7,090 bases of DNA, taken from contig WGFD01000071.1 in assembly GCA_015492395.1 (NCBI GenBank), positions 1 through 7,090 of the forward strand. The letters are read 5' to 3'. This DNA is from Deltaproteobacteria bacterium. GTDB lineage: Bacteria > Desulfobacterota > GWC2-55-46 > S146-70. Of this stretch, positions 1 to 6,996 are shown one piece after another (position 1 is the stretch's first letter; every line of letters starts with the position of its first letter). The position numbers were made by a program, and so were the translations under genes. The notes under the pieces were generated by a model that ran no database searches, was not told the DNA's origin, and saw only the letters and a list, made by a program, of their open reading frames with translations.

Positions 1-458
1 CTATAATACTCTCAAAAGGTTACACTCAAACAGATATGGTTTTTGGGGGAAGTCCTGGACTGAAGCGGTAATCTTTTGCTATTAAGTGCTCCTTGTCCGC
101 CTTATCCTCTCTCGACTCCGGTGCTCGGCCGCGTCGGGGGGAGGCACAAAAGCAAAGCAAGGCATAATGGTGGCTGAGGAGAGGCGCAAGGATTATCGGT
201 AAGGGCGGCTCCATGAGAAACACATATACCTACACCGAAAATAATTTAGGGGGCATAAGAAGAAAGATTCCTCAACCGGAAAGATAGGCACTTGGTTTAC
301 TCTTTATCTCTTGTCAACTGGTCATGAGAAAATGTACAGAAGTGGTCACGAATAGACTCATCGTAGTCGACATTTCCATTACACCTAACAACTGTAGAGA
401 ATACTGTTAGGTATGGGGCAACATCCTAATAGGACAATCGAGGACAGGATGGGGACAC
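1..458. other. Gene-free flank with short repeats
   Basis: No convincing gene lies here. The longest open frame (65 codons, minus strand, 26-223) has no recognisable domain and no good ribosome binding site, and its composition looks non-coding. What can be seen is a set of short repeats: a near-direct repeat TGGTCAYGA at 319-327 and 343-351; an inverted repeat ACCTAACA/TGTTAGGT at 383-390 and 405-412; an inverted repeat CATCCT/AGGATG at 422-427 and 446-451; and three RGGACA hexamers at 431, 441 and 452. On the plus strand the first bases (frame starting at 2) read YNTLKRLHS, which resembles the end of IS3-family OrfB proteins, but the match is short and the frame then diverges. The stretch lies beyond the terminator of the tRNA-Val-Asp unit, a common place for mobile-element debris. 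I cannot assign a function. Confidence 0.6.
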
Positions 459-489
459 AAAAAAGGGGCTAGGAATCTCCCAACCCCTT
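459..489 (-). terminator. Rho-independent terminator of tRNA-Val-Asp unit
   Basis: Read on the minus strand, the arm AAGGGGTTGGGA (489 to 478) pairs with the downstream arm ending in AGCCCCTT (to 463). The stem is about 11-12 bp, with four consecutive G-C pairs at its base, two G-U pairs and a very short loop. It runs directly into six T residues (464-459). The hairpin starts only 8 nt after the encoded CCA of tRNA-Asp, as expected for the end of a tRNA transcription unit. On the plus strand the same stem is followed only by GATTTTG, so any activity in that direction would be weak. Confidence 0.92.
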
Positions 490-497
490 GATTTTGC

Positions 498-574
498 TGG
501 CGGGGCCGACGGGACTCGAACCCGCGCCCTCCGGCGTGACAGGCCGGCGTTATAACCAACTTAACTACGGCCCC
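498..574 (-). tRNA. tRNA-Asp (GUC)
   Basis: The 77-nt gene folds as a complete cloverleaf. The acceptor stem is GGGGCCG/CGGCCCC, the anticodon stem CCGGC/GCCGG encloses the loop CTGTCAC with anticodon GTC, and the T arm contains GGTTCGAGTCC. The discriminator base is G73, which is characteristic of tRNA-Asp, and CCA is encoded. It reads aspartate codons GAC and GAU. It is the second gene of a two-tRNA transcript: it starts a single nucleotide after the CCA of tRNA-Val and is followed at once by a strong terminator. It has no promoter of its own, so it depends on the one upstream of tRNA-Val and on precursor processing. Confidence 0.97.
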
Positions 575-575
575 A

Positions 576-651
576 TGGTAGGCGGAACAGGGCTCGAACC
601 TGCGACATCAGCCTTGTAAGGGCTGCGCTCTACCAACTGAGCTATCCGCCT
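576..651 (-). tRNA. tRNA-Val (UAC)
   Basis: The 76-nt gene has acceptor stem AGGCGGA/TCCGCCT, a standard D arm (TAGCTCAGTTGGTAGAGC), anticodon stem CAGCC/GGCTG around CTTACAA with anticodon TAC, a T arm with GGTTCGAGCC, discriminator A73 and an encoded CCA. A UAC anticodon, normally modified at the wobble base, reads GUA and GUG and usually other Val codons. It is the first gene of the Val-Asp pair and lies about 15 nt from the predicted transcription start of the promoter at 674-702. I recall Val/Asp tRNA clusters downstream of lon-hupB in some Proteobacteria, so the position may be old synteny; I could not check this. Confidence 0.97.
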
Positions 652-673
652 ATATTACAACTCGGTACCGGAT

Positions 674-702
674 CTAATAACAATTTCCGGCCAAGATGTC
701 AA
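674..702 (-). promoter_or_regulatory. Sigma70-type promoter for tRNA-Val-Asp
   Basis: On the minus strand a perfect -35 hexamer TTGACA (702-697) is separated by exactly 17 bp from TATTAG (679-674), a 4/6 match to the -10 consensus. Transcription would start near 667, leaving a leader of about 15 nt before tRNA-Val. The bases just after the -10 (ATCCGG) are fairly GC-rich, a feature associated with stringent control of stable-RNA promoters; that regulation is inferred. It sits in the 113-bp gap after lon, where I see no terminator for the lon message, so read-through from lon into the tRNAs is also possible. Confidence 0.75.
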
Positions 703-764
703 GGGATTATCCACTTATATGCCTTCATACTTCCACTTGCCAGACTATTTAAACGTCATAAGGA

Positions 765-3191
765 TCAATGCGCTATGATCTCATTTTCAGGACGGTGTTC
801 CTTTACTATCTCATCCTGAAACTCTTCCTTCAGTATATCCCCCCCATGTCCCTCCATCACCAGCGCATGCATGAGAACCTCGTCCATATGGTCCACCACG
901 CACACTTTAACCTTCTTGAGGATTACCTTAGGTATATTTTTCAGGTCCTTTTCGTTATCCTTGGGGATTATAACGGCAGGGATATTACCCCTGTGGGCTG
1001 CGAGCATCTTTTCCTTCAAACCGCCTATTGGAAGCACCTTACCCCTCAACGTTATTTCACCCGTCATGGCTATGCTCTTCTTTACAGGAACCTTCATCAG
1101 GGCCGAGGCTATGGCTGTAGCCATGGTAATCCCGGCAGAAGGCCCATCCTTTGGTATGGCTCCTTCAGGCACGTGAATATGTATATCCACCTTCTGATAA
1201 AAATCATGCTTAAGGGCCAGCCTATCCGCCCTGCTCCTTATATAGCTCATTGCGGCCCTTGCAGATTCCTGCATCACATCACCAAGTTTACCCGTAATTG
1301 TCAGATTCCCCTTGCCGGGCATTATGGTCACCTCGATAGATAGGAGTTCCCCCCCCAGCTCTGTCCATGCAAGACCGGTTGCAACACCGACCTCATCCTT
1401 TTCCTCTATCACGCCGTAGCGATACTTCGGCACGCCCAGATATTTCACCAGAGTCTTCGAAGACACCTTTATCGTCTTATCCCTTCCCTTCTGCAGAAGG
1501 TCCTTCACAACCTTCCTGCAGATTGAAGCGATCTGTCTTTCAAGGTCTCTTACACCCGCCTCCTTCGTATAGCGCCTTATAATGGCAAGTATAGTCTTGT
1601 CAGGTACCAGGAGATCCTTATCCGTAATGCCATGCGTCTTCAACTGTTTCGGTAAGAGAAAGCTCTTGGCTATGTGCAGCTTTTCCTGTTCAGTATACCC
1701 GGGTATCCTTATGAGCTCCATCCTGTCGAGAAGCGGATAAGGGATACCGCTCATACTGTTTGCCGTCGCTATGAACATAACCTTAGAGAGATCGTAGTCA
1801 CAGTCAAGATAGTGATCATTGAATGTATGGTTCTGTTCCGGGTCAAGCACCTCTAAGAGCGCGGACGCCGGGTCTCCCCTGAAGTCCTGACTCATCTTAT
1901 CGACCTCATCCAGCAGGAATACAGGGTTGTTGGTGGCCACCTTTTTCAAAGACTGGATTATCTTCCCCGGCATGGAGCCGATATAGGTCCTCCTATGCCC
2001 CCTGATCTCAGCTTCGTCCCTTATCCCTCCAAGAGACAGCCTGACAAAATTTCTTCCCGTCGCCCTGGCTATAGACTTAGCGAGAGATGTCTTGCCGACA
2101 CCGGGGGGACCCACCAGACATAGTATCGGTCCCTTCATCTCCTCTACGAAGCTCTTTACGGCGAGATACTCCAGGATCCTCTCTTTGACGTCTTTGAGGC
2201 CGTAATGATCTTCTTCCAGTACCCTCTCCGCTTCCTGTATGTCCTTCTTCTCCTCGGAAAGATCTCCCCATGGAAGGGCAATGACCCAGTCTATGTAGTT
2301 TCTTACAACGGTGGCCTCGGCAGACATAGGAGGCATCATCTTGAGCTTCTTTAGCTCCTGCTTCACCTTCTTTGTCGCCTCTTTGGACATCTTTTTGGCC
2401 TTTATCTTCTTCTCTATCTCGTCTATCTCACCCTTGAGCTCGTCCTTCTCGCCGAGTTCCTTCTGGATGGCCTTCATCTGCTCATTCAGGTAATACTCCT
2501 TCTGGGTCTTCTCCATCTGCCTCTTGACCCTCTGCCTTATCTTCTGCTCAATCTGCAGCTTCTCTATCTCGCCTTCCATGATGGCATAGATACGTTCCAG
2601 TCTCTTGACAGGATCCACTATCTCCAGGAGTTCCTGTTTATCCTGAAGCTTGATAGTGAGCTGGGCAGAAATAGTGTCCGCCAGCCTGTCAGGCTCTTCA
2701 ATGGAAGCAACAGACATTATAGTCTCAGGAGGAAGTTTTTTGTTGAGTTTGACATAGGTCTCGAAGGTCTTTATCACACCACTGGTCAATACCTCCGTCT
2801 CGATGGTCTCCTCCGATACATCATCCAGTTCCCTGACCTTGAGAACGAAACAGTCCTCGGTTGACACAAATTCTTCCGTCGCAGCCCTCTTCTTGCCCTC
2901 TACAAGGACCTTAACGGTTCCATCGGGCAACTTTAAGAGCTGAAGTATACTGCCTATAGTTCCAACGGCGTAGATATCGTTCGGCGTTGGAGTCTCCTGC
3001 TTCGCCTTCTTCTGCGCTGCAAGAAATATATTCTTGTCATTCGTCATCGCATACTCAAGGGCCTTGATGCTCTTTTCACGTCCCACGAATAGCGGCAGAA
3101 CCATGTGGGGAAAGATTATGACATCCCTCAAAGGAATCAGAGGTAATACCATATCTTCTTCCGCTGTATTATCTTTGCTGCCTGTTAGCAT
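765..3191 (-). CDS. lon: ATP-dependent protease Lon
   Basis: Cytoplasmic homohexameric AAA+ protease that unfolds and degrades damaged and short-lived regulatory proteins. At 808 residues it is slightly longer than E. coli Lon (784). The LON substrate-binding domain spans about 14-205 and begins with [21 protein letters not shown] charged coiled-coil region follows at about 205-290. The AAA+ module has Walker A GPPGVGKT (361-368), Walker B FLLDEVDK (D428, E429), sensor-1 N478 in ATAN and a likely arginine finger R490. The protease domain carries the Ser-Lys dyad S685 (DGPSAG) and K728 (GGLKEK), spaced as in the E. coli enzyme. The C-terminal 20 or so residues form a charged tail absent from E. 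coli Lon. The start is supported by AAGGAG 7 nt upstream. It is the last protein gene of the cluster, 51 bp after clpX. There is no hupB after it within the window, unlike in E. coli. Confidence 0.98.
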   Translation of the reverse strand: MLTGSKDNTAEEDMVLPLIPLRDVIIFPHMVLPLFVGREKSIKALEYAMTNDKNIFLAAQKKAKQETPTPNDIYAVGTIGSILQLLKLPDGTVKVLVEGKKRAATEEFVSTEDCFVLKVRELDDVSEETIETEVLTSGVIKTFETYVKLNKKLPPETIMSVASIEEPDRLADTISAQLTIKLQDKQELLEIVDPVKRLERIYAIMEGEIEKLQIEQKIRQRVKRQMEKTQKEYYLNEQMKAIQKELGEKDELKGEIDEIEKKIKAKKMSKEATKKVKQELKKLKMMPPMSAEATVVRNYIDWVIALPWGDLSEEKKDIQEAERVLEEDHYGLKDVKERILEYLAVKSFVEEMKGPILCLVGPPGVGKTSLAKSIARATGRNFVRLSLGGIRDEAEIRGHRRTYIGSMPGKIIQSLKKVATNNPVFLLDEVDKMSQDFRGDPASALLEVLDPEQNHTFNDHYLDCDYDLSKVMFIATANSMSGIPYPLLDRMELIRIPGYTEQEKLHIAKSFLLPKQLKTHGITDKDLLVPDKTILAIIRRYTKEAGVRDLERQIASICRKVVKDLLQKGRDKTIKVSSKTLVKYLGVPKYRYGVIEEKDEVGVATGLAWTELGGELLSIEVTIMPGKGNLTITGKLGDVMQESARAAMSYIRSRADRLALKHDFYQKVDIHIHVPEGAIPKDGPSAGITMATAIASALMKVPVKKSIAMTGEITLRGKVLPIGGLKEKMLAAHRGNIPAVIIPKDNEKDLKNIPKVILKKVKVCVVDHMDEVLMHALVMEGHGGDILKEEFQDEIVKEHRPENEIIAH

Positions 3192-3208
3192 ATTGCTTCT
3201 CCTTACAA

Positions 3209-3236
3209 TCCCGAGACCGCGCGGCGAAACCCGGGA
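3209..3236 (-). other. Hairpin in clpX-lon gap
   Basis: On the minus strand CCCGGGA-type arms (3236-3230 and 3215-3209) can pair as TCCCGGG with CTCGGGA, including one G-U pair, around a GC-rich loop. The element sits between the clpX stop and the lon ribosome binding site (AAGGAG near 3198-3203). No T tract follows, so it does not look like a terminator. It could influence RNA processing or the relative yield of ClpX and Lon, but this is inferred from position only. Confidence 0.35.
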
Positions 3237-3242
3237 ATCTAT

Positions 3243-4490
3243 TCACGCCGTTTCGGCATCCTTTTCGTAGATGAGGATAGGTTTGCCTCTGCCCACAATG
3301 ACATCTTCATTGATGATACATTCCTCAATATTAGTCTGGGACGGCAACTCATACATAACGTCCAGCATTGCATTCTCGATGATCGCCCTCAATCCCCTGG
3401 CGCCCGTCTTCCTCTTCATGGTCTCCTTCGCCAGGGCAAGAAGAGCGCTGTCTGTAAATTTCAACTTCACATTTTCGAACTCAAAGAGCTTCTGATACTG
3501 CTTGACCAAGGCATTTCTCGGCTCCGTAAGGATCTTGACCAGGGCACCCTCATCAAGTTCATCCAGAACCGCTATCACCGGAAGCCTGCCGACAAACTCG
3601 GGTATGAGACCATACTGGATAAGGTCCTGCGGCTCCACCCTGTGAAGAAGCTCATTTATATGCTTATTCCTCTTGGGGTATCCACCCGTACCGAAACCCA
3701 TGGTCTTCTTAGCCACCCTATGACGCACCACATTATCCAGCCCACTGAAGGCGCCACCACATATAAAGAGGATATTGCTGGTGTCTATCTGGAGGAACTC
3801 CTGCTGCGGATGCTTTCTGCCTCCTTTAGGAGGAACATTCGCAACAGTCCCTTCGACTATCTTCAACAGGGCCTGTTGGACACCCTCTCCGGATACGTCT
3901 CTGGTTATCGACGGGCTGTCAGATTTCTTGGAAATCTTATCGATCTCATCTATATATACTATCCCCTTTTGGCATCTCGCCACATCATACTCGGAGTTCT
4001 GCAGGAGGCTCAATATTATATTCTCCACATCCTCCCCTACATACCCTGCCTCCGTCAGCGACGTGGCATCTGCAATAGTAAAGGGCACATCCAGGACCTT
4101 GGCCAATGTCTGCGCAAAGAGTGTCTTACCGGATCCCGTGGGTCCGATAAGGAGGATATTACTCTTTTGCAGCTCAACATTGGCGAATGAGTCCTTCTTT
4201 TCTATCCTCTTATAGTGGTTATATACGGCAACCGACAATACCTTCTTGGCTTTCTCCTGGTCCACGACGTACTCATCCAGGATATCTTTTATGTCCGCAG
4301 GCTTGGGTATCCGCCCGTCCTTCTTTTTTCTCTCATCCTTCTCGTACTCCTCGGCGACTATATCATTGCATAGTTCGATACACTCATCGCATATATAGAC
4401 CATAGGGCCGGCCACCAACTTGCGAACCTCATCCTGCCCTTTACCGCAAAAAGAACAGGTCAGATATCCACCTATATTGTTTTTAGCCAT
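3243..4490 (-). CDS. clpX: ClpX, AAA+ unfoldase of the ClpXP protease
   Basis: Hexameric cytoplasmic ATPase that recognises substrate tags, unfolds proteins and threads them into ClpP. The 415 residues match the usual family length. The N-terminal zinc-binding dimerisation domain has four cysteines, C12, C15, C34 and C37 (CSFC and CDEC). The AAA+ core shows Walker A GPTGSGKT (116-123), pore loop GYVG (149-152), Walker B IVYIDEID (177-184), the RKH pore loop GGRKHPQQ (223-230), arginine finger R302 in PEFVGRLPV and sensor-2 R365 in GARGLR. The ClpP-docking tripeptide that is IGF in E. coli reads MGF here (264-266). GGAGG lies 4 nt before the ATG. The gene is 22 bp downstream of clpP, which fits co-transcription with its protease partner. 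Confidence 0.98.
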   Translation of the reverse strand: MAKNNIGGYLTCSFCGKGQDEVRKLVAGPMVYICDECIELCNDIVAEEYEKDERKKKDGRIPKPADIKDILDEYVVDQEKAKKVLSVAVYNHYKRIEKKDSFANVELQKSNILLIGPTGSGKTLFAQTLAKVLDVPFTIADATSLTEAGYVGEDVENIILSLLQNSEYDVARCQKGIVYIDEIDKISKKSDSPSITRDVSGEGVQQALLKIVEGTVANVPPKGGRKHPQQEFLQIDTSNILFICGGAFSGLDNVVRHRVAKKTMGFGTGGYPKRNKHINELLHRVEPQDLIQYGLIPEFVGRLPVIAVLDELDEGALVKILTEPRNALVKQYQKLFEFENVKLKFTDSALLALAKETMKRKTGARGLRAIIENAMLDVMYELPSQTNIEECIINEDVIVGRGKPILIYEKDAETA

Positions 4491-4512
4491 GATGCCTCCA
4501 TCATCGTTTACG

Positions 4513-5097
4513 TCAGATTCTCTTTTCTATAACGGCATCGATTATACCATACTCAACAGCCTGACTGCCAGACATAAAGAAATCACGCTCCGTGTCCTTC
4601 CTTATCTTTTCCGCAGACTGCCCGGTATGGCGAACCATTATACGTGTTAACTCCTCCCTGATCCTCAATATCTCCTTGGCCTGTATATCTATGTCTGTCG
4701 CCTGGCCCTGGGCACCTCCCAACGGCTGATGTATAAGGACCCTGGAGTTAGGGAGGGCATACCGCTTTCCCTCGGCACCACCGGCGAGGAGGAGGGCACC
4801 CATACTAGCCGCCTGCCCAACACATATAGTAGAGATTTCGGGCTTTACATATTGCATCGTATCGTATATTGCAAGTCCCGCGCTTACACTTCCTCCAGGA
4901 GAGTTTATGTATATATTGACATCCTTTTCAGGGTCCTCGGACTCCAGAAAGAGGATTTGAGCAACTATCAGATTGGCGATATTGTCATCCACCACACTGC
5001 CCAGAAAGATTATCCTGTCCTTTAGAAGCCTGGAGTATATATCATAGGCCCTTTCTCCCCTAGCAGTCTGTTCTACAACCATAGGAACAAGTGTCAT
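4513..5097 (-). CDS. clpP: ClpP, serine peptidase subunit of Clp proteases
   Basis: Self-compartmentalising serine protease that forms a double heptameric barrel and degrades proteins delivered by ClpX (or ClpA/ClpC if present). The 194 residues contain the full catalytic triad: S98 in GQAASMG, H123 in LIHQPLGG and D172 in ERDFFMS. The oligomerisation and substrate-strand motif [16 protein letters not shown] (64-79) is also intact. The N-terminus [10 protein letters not shown] aligns with the mature N-terminus of E. coli ClpP, so there is no E. coli-like propeptide; the same is true of many bacterial ClpPs. The start is fixed by AAGGAGG 4 nt upstream. It lies 179 bp after tig, the widest gap among the four protein genes, and may have its own promoter there. 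The clpX gene follows after 22 bp. Confidence 0.98.
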   Translation of the reverse strand: MTLVPMVVEQTARGERAYDIYSRLLKDRIIFLGSVVDDNIANLIVAQILFLESEDPEKDVNIYINSPGGSVSAGLAIYDTMQYVKPEISTICVGQAASMGALLLAGGAEGKRYALPNSRVLIHQPLGGAQGQATDIDIQAKEILRIREELTRIMVRHTGQSAEKIRKDTERDFFMSGSQAVEYGIIDAVIEKRI

Positions 5098-5152
5098 ACC
5101 GCCTCCTTATGAAAGATATTATCGAATCGCCAAAGAAACCATAGAAATTCCT

Positions 5153-5184
5153 CCCGGCATGCCGCGGGGAATGCGCCCGCCGGG
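5153..5184 (-). other. GC-rich hairpin upstream of clpP
   Basis: Perfect 6-bp arms CCCGGC and GCCGGG (5153-5158 and 5179-5184) enclose a GC-rich loop. Inside the loop GGG and CCC can pair further around CGCATT. The element contains the small palindromes GCATGC and CCGCGG and stands out from the AT-richer surroundings. No T run follows on either strand, so it is not a standard intrinsic terminator. It lies about 55 bp upstream of the clpP start and could be a REP-like palindrome, an mRNA stabiliser, or part of a control region separating tig from clpPX-lon. Its function is unknown. Confidence 0.45.
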
Positions 5185-5276
5185 CATATCCGATCACACC
5201 CTCTCATTGTATGTTGTATGTTTTCCATTGCCCGCCACCACTGACTTGGCTCCGCCCATACGACCTCGATCTGTTT

Positions 5277-6593
5277 CTACCCGTTTTCCTCATCCGCTTT
5301 GGGCTGTTCATCCGTATTGCTTACCTCTTTTATTGTAGCCTTTGATATGACAAAATCAAATACCTTTTCGTCCTGTATGTGTTTTTTCACAAAGTCCTTC
5401 AGGCCCTGCCTTTCAAACTCGGCTCCAATGGCCTCTTTCGCCTCACCCCTTGACTCGGCTATCTCCGCAATCTTGCAGTCCAACTCCTCATCGGAAACCT
5501 CTATACCTTCCTTCTCAGCTATGGCATCAAGGATCAAGTCGCCTTTCAACTTAACTTCCGCCAGCCGCCTATACTTCCACCTCATGTCCTCCGGTGAAAG
5601 ACCCATATCCTCTGGATCGGGATTACCACTCCTCTTTTTATCTTCGGCCCTCTTCAAAAAATACTGAGTCTGCTTCTCAAGAAAGCTCTCCGGCACATCA
5701 AAGGTATTAGCCCTTATTAGTTGATCAAGTATCTCCGCCCTCTGCCTGTCCCTGCCGTAAGTCTTCTTGCTCTCCCTTATATTGTCTCTTATCTTTCCCC
5801 TCAGATCCTCAAGGTCGGAGCACTCCAGGTCCTTCGCAAACTCATCGTTTATATCGCTCAGGACCTTCTCTTTTATCAGTTTGATAGTCATATGGAAATT
5901 TGCATCCTTACCTGCAACACTCCTGTCATGGAAGTTCTTCGGGATGGTAGACTGTACATCCTTCTCTTCTCCTATATTCATCCCCTTTATAGCCTCCGGA
6001 AAACCCGGTAGGAACCTCCCCTCACCAACTGTTATGGGAAAATCGGTAAGGCTCAGGCTCTTCGCCTCGACTCCGTCAACAAAGCATTTAAGATCCACAA
6101 AGACGAGATCGTCCTCACCTGCTGCCCTGTCTACATCCTTGTATTGCGCATGTTTCTCCCTAAGATCTTCCAGAACGGTCTTTATCTCTTCATCGGCGAC
6201 ATCGTCTGCGTATCTCTCCAGAACTATCCCCTCATAACCCTGTACGTCTATATCCGGCTTCACCTCTATAGTCGCATCGTAGGTAAAGGGGCCCTCTTCT
6301 TCGATAGATCTGATGCTTATCTTAGGTGCAGCAATAGGCATCAGGCCTTCACTCGTGATCGCCTCAGGCAGTGACTCCTCCATAAGCTTAGTGGAAACCT
6401 CGTCAAGCACGTCCCCCCCAAACCGCTTTTTCAGTACCGCAAGCGGCACCTTGCCCTTCCTGAACCCATCAACAGCCACATTCGCCTGCAATCTCCTGTA
6501 TGTATCCTTTATCTCCTTATCCACATCTTCGGCGGGTATATTGACCGTAATTTTCTTCTTAATCTGACTCAAGTGTTCTACAGAGACCTTCAT
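5277..6593 (-). CDS. tig: Trigger factor, ribosome-associated chaperone and prolyl isomerase
   Basis: ATP-independent chaperone that docks at the ribosomal exit tunnel and shields nascent chains. The 438 residues compare with 432 in E. coli. The N-terminal ribosome-binding domain (about 1-115) has the docking signature GFRKGKVP at 43-50, placed as in E. coli. The FKBP-type prolyl isomerase domain spans about 155-245 and includes ITVGEGRFLPGFPEAIKGM (187-205). The helical C-terminal domain with the substrate-cradling arms follows (about 246-425), ending in a short acidic tail rich in D, E, Q and N. A ribosome binding site AAAGGAG lies about 12 nt before the ATG, a rather long spacing. The gene starts 33 bp after tRNA-Leu with no convincing terminator between, so a shared primary transcript is likely. 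It is the first gene of the tig-clpP-clpX-lon cluster. Confidence 0.97.
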   Translation of the reverse strand: MKVSVEHLSQIKKKITVNIPAEDVDKEIKDTYRRLQANVAVDGFRKGKVPLAVLKKRFGGDVLDEVSTKLMEESLPEAITSEGLMPIAAPKISIRSIEEEGPFTYDATIEVKPDIDVQGYEGIVLERYADDVADEEIKTVLEDLREKHAQYKDVDRAAGEDDLVFVDLKCFVDGVEAKSLSLTDFPITVGEGRFLPGFPEAIKGMNIGEEKDVQSTIPKNFHDRSVAGKDANFHMTIKLIKEKVLSDINDEFAKDLECSDLEDLRGKIRDNIRESKKTYGRDRQRAEILDQLIRANTFDVPESFLEKQTQYFLKRAEDKKRSGNPDPEDMGLSPEDMRWKYRRLAEVKLKGDLILDAIAEKEGIEVSDEELDCKIAEIAESRGEAKEAIGAEFERQGLKDFVKKHIQDEKVFDFVISKATIKEVSNTDEQPKADEENG

Positions 6594-6626
6594 TACCTAT
6601 CGATTCTCCTTTATTAAAAAATATTT

Positions 6627-6709
6627 TGGTGCGAGAGGGGGGAGTCGAACCCCCACGGTCTCCCACCAGATCCTAAGTCTGGCGCGTCTGCCTGTTCCGC
6701 CACTCTCGC
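6627..6709 (-). tRNA. tRNA-Leu (UAG)
   Basis: The 83-nt class II tRNA gene has acceptor stem GCGAGAG/CTCTCGC, anticodon stem CCAGA/TCTGG around CTTAGGA with anticodon TAG, a long variable arm (TGGGAGACCGT), T stem GGGGG/CCCCC, discriminator A73 and an encoded CCA. It reads CUN leucine codons, mainly CUA and CUG. It lies between nadA and tig in the same orientation. A terminator-like hairpin ends 10 nt before its mature 5' end, and a good promoter lies just upstream of that hairpin. Release of the tRNA from a transcript shared with tig would require RNase P and 3' processing. Confidence 0.97.
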
Positions 6710-6719
6710 CGGATCCATG

Positions 6720-6747
6720 AAAAAATCCCTTTAATACACAAAGGGAT
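6720..6747 (-). terminator. Terminator-like hairpin in the tRNA-Leu leader
   Basis: On the minus strand a perfect 8-bp stem, ATCCCTTT (6747-6740) with AAAGGGAT (6732-6725), closes a 7-nt loop and is followed by five further T residues (6724-6720). This is the form of an intrinsic terminator, although the stem has only three G-C pairs. Read from nadA it would end that transcript. Its end is only 10 nt from tRNA-Leu, so the tRNA promoter must lie upstream of it, and tRNA-Leu/tig transcripts must read through the hairpin. It may therefore be leaky or regulated. Confidence 0.6.
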
Positions 6748-6756
6748 CTGAAATCA

Positions 6757-6784
6757 ATTATAACAAATTACCATCTCCATGCAA
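6757..6784 (-). promoter_or_regulatory. Sigma70-type promoter for tRNA-Leu and tig
   Basis: The minus strand carries a perfect TATAAT at 6762-6757, preceded by TTGCAT (6784-6779, 3/6 match to TTGACA) with a 16-bp spacer. The start site would fall near 6750, about 40 nt before mature tRNA-Leu. The predicted leader would consist almost wholly of the hairpin at 6725-6747. The strength of the -10 element and the absence of another good candidate close by make this the best guess for the promoter of tRNA-Leu and, by read-through, of tig. Confidence 0.6.
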
Positions 6785-6886
6785 CAAAAAAGACTACAGC
6801 CGACATTAGTCACTGCCGTATGGAATCAACTTCATAGCTCCGCAACCCGCAGGAAGCCTGCCATACATGATGATACAGGCATATAA

Positions 6887-6980
6887 AGCTTAACGAACGC
6901 GGCATGTCAGGTGCGGTGTGGCCGGACAAACCGGCAAACACATCGCAGTCGAAGACCGCCGACCTCCGGCAGCTTAATGA
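6887..6980. repeat. Direct repeats bracketing a strong hairpin
   Basis: The near-identical 10-mers AGCTTAACGA (6887-6896) and AGCTTAATGA (6971-6980) flank a long hairpin at 6912-6947. The hairpin has an outer 9-bp stem, a 3-nt AAA bulge on one side, an inner 5-bp GCCGG/CCGGC stem and a 5-nt loop. As plus-strand RNA every stem position pairs (one G-U at 6916/6943), whereas as minus-strand RNA that position becomes a C-A mismatch. No T tract follows on either strand. It could be a small inserted element with a target duplication, a structured RNA, or a 3' stabiliser for nadA mRNA. Confidence 0.45.
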
Positions 6981-6996
6981 GTCGCAGCGATTCTAT

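Noticed and set aside
26..223. 65-codon minus-strand open frame
   Set aside because: It has no recognisable domain and no good ribosome binding site, its composition looks non-coding, and it sits beyond the tRNA terminator.
383..412. Resemblance to an integron attC site (ACCTAAC fits RYYYAAC, GTTAGGT fits GTTRRRY)
   Set aside because: The whole unit is only 30 bp, well below known attC sizes. It has no L boxes or extrahelical bases, and there is no cassette or integrase in view. Any inverted repeat of this kind would fit the consensus.
498..651. Integration of a mobile element at the 3' end of a tRNA gene
   Set aside because: I looked for a second copy of the tRNA-Asp or tRNA-Val 3' end in 1-497 and found none, and there is no integrase in the window.
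768..1343. 191-codon plus-strand open frame opposite lon, and similar long frames opposite clpX (3642-4190) and tig (5767-6237)
   Set aside because: They lie fully antisense to clearly conserved genes and their translations show no recognisable domain. Their length is explained by the codon use of the opposite strand.
5118..5123. Candidate clpP promoter with GATAAT as -10
   Set aside because: There is no credible -35 hexamer at 16-18 bp, and the start site would fall almost on the ribosome binding site. It is too weak to annotate.
6786..6811. Possible nadA terminator (5-bp GACTA/TAGTC stem followed by six T on the minus strand)
   Set aside because: The stem is short, with a 10-nt loop and few G-C pairs. 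The hairpin at 6720-6747 is the better candidate.
5098..6996. Heat-shock control elements (CIRCE inverted repeat or sigma32-type promoter) ahead of tig or clpP
   Set aside because: I read both gaps and found neither TTAGCACTC/GAGTGCTAA nor a CTTGAA/CCCCAT pair at suitable spacing.
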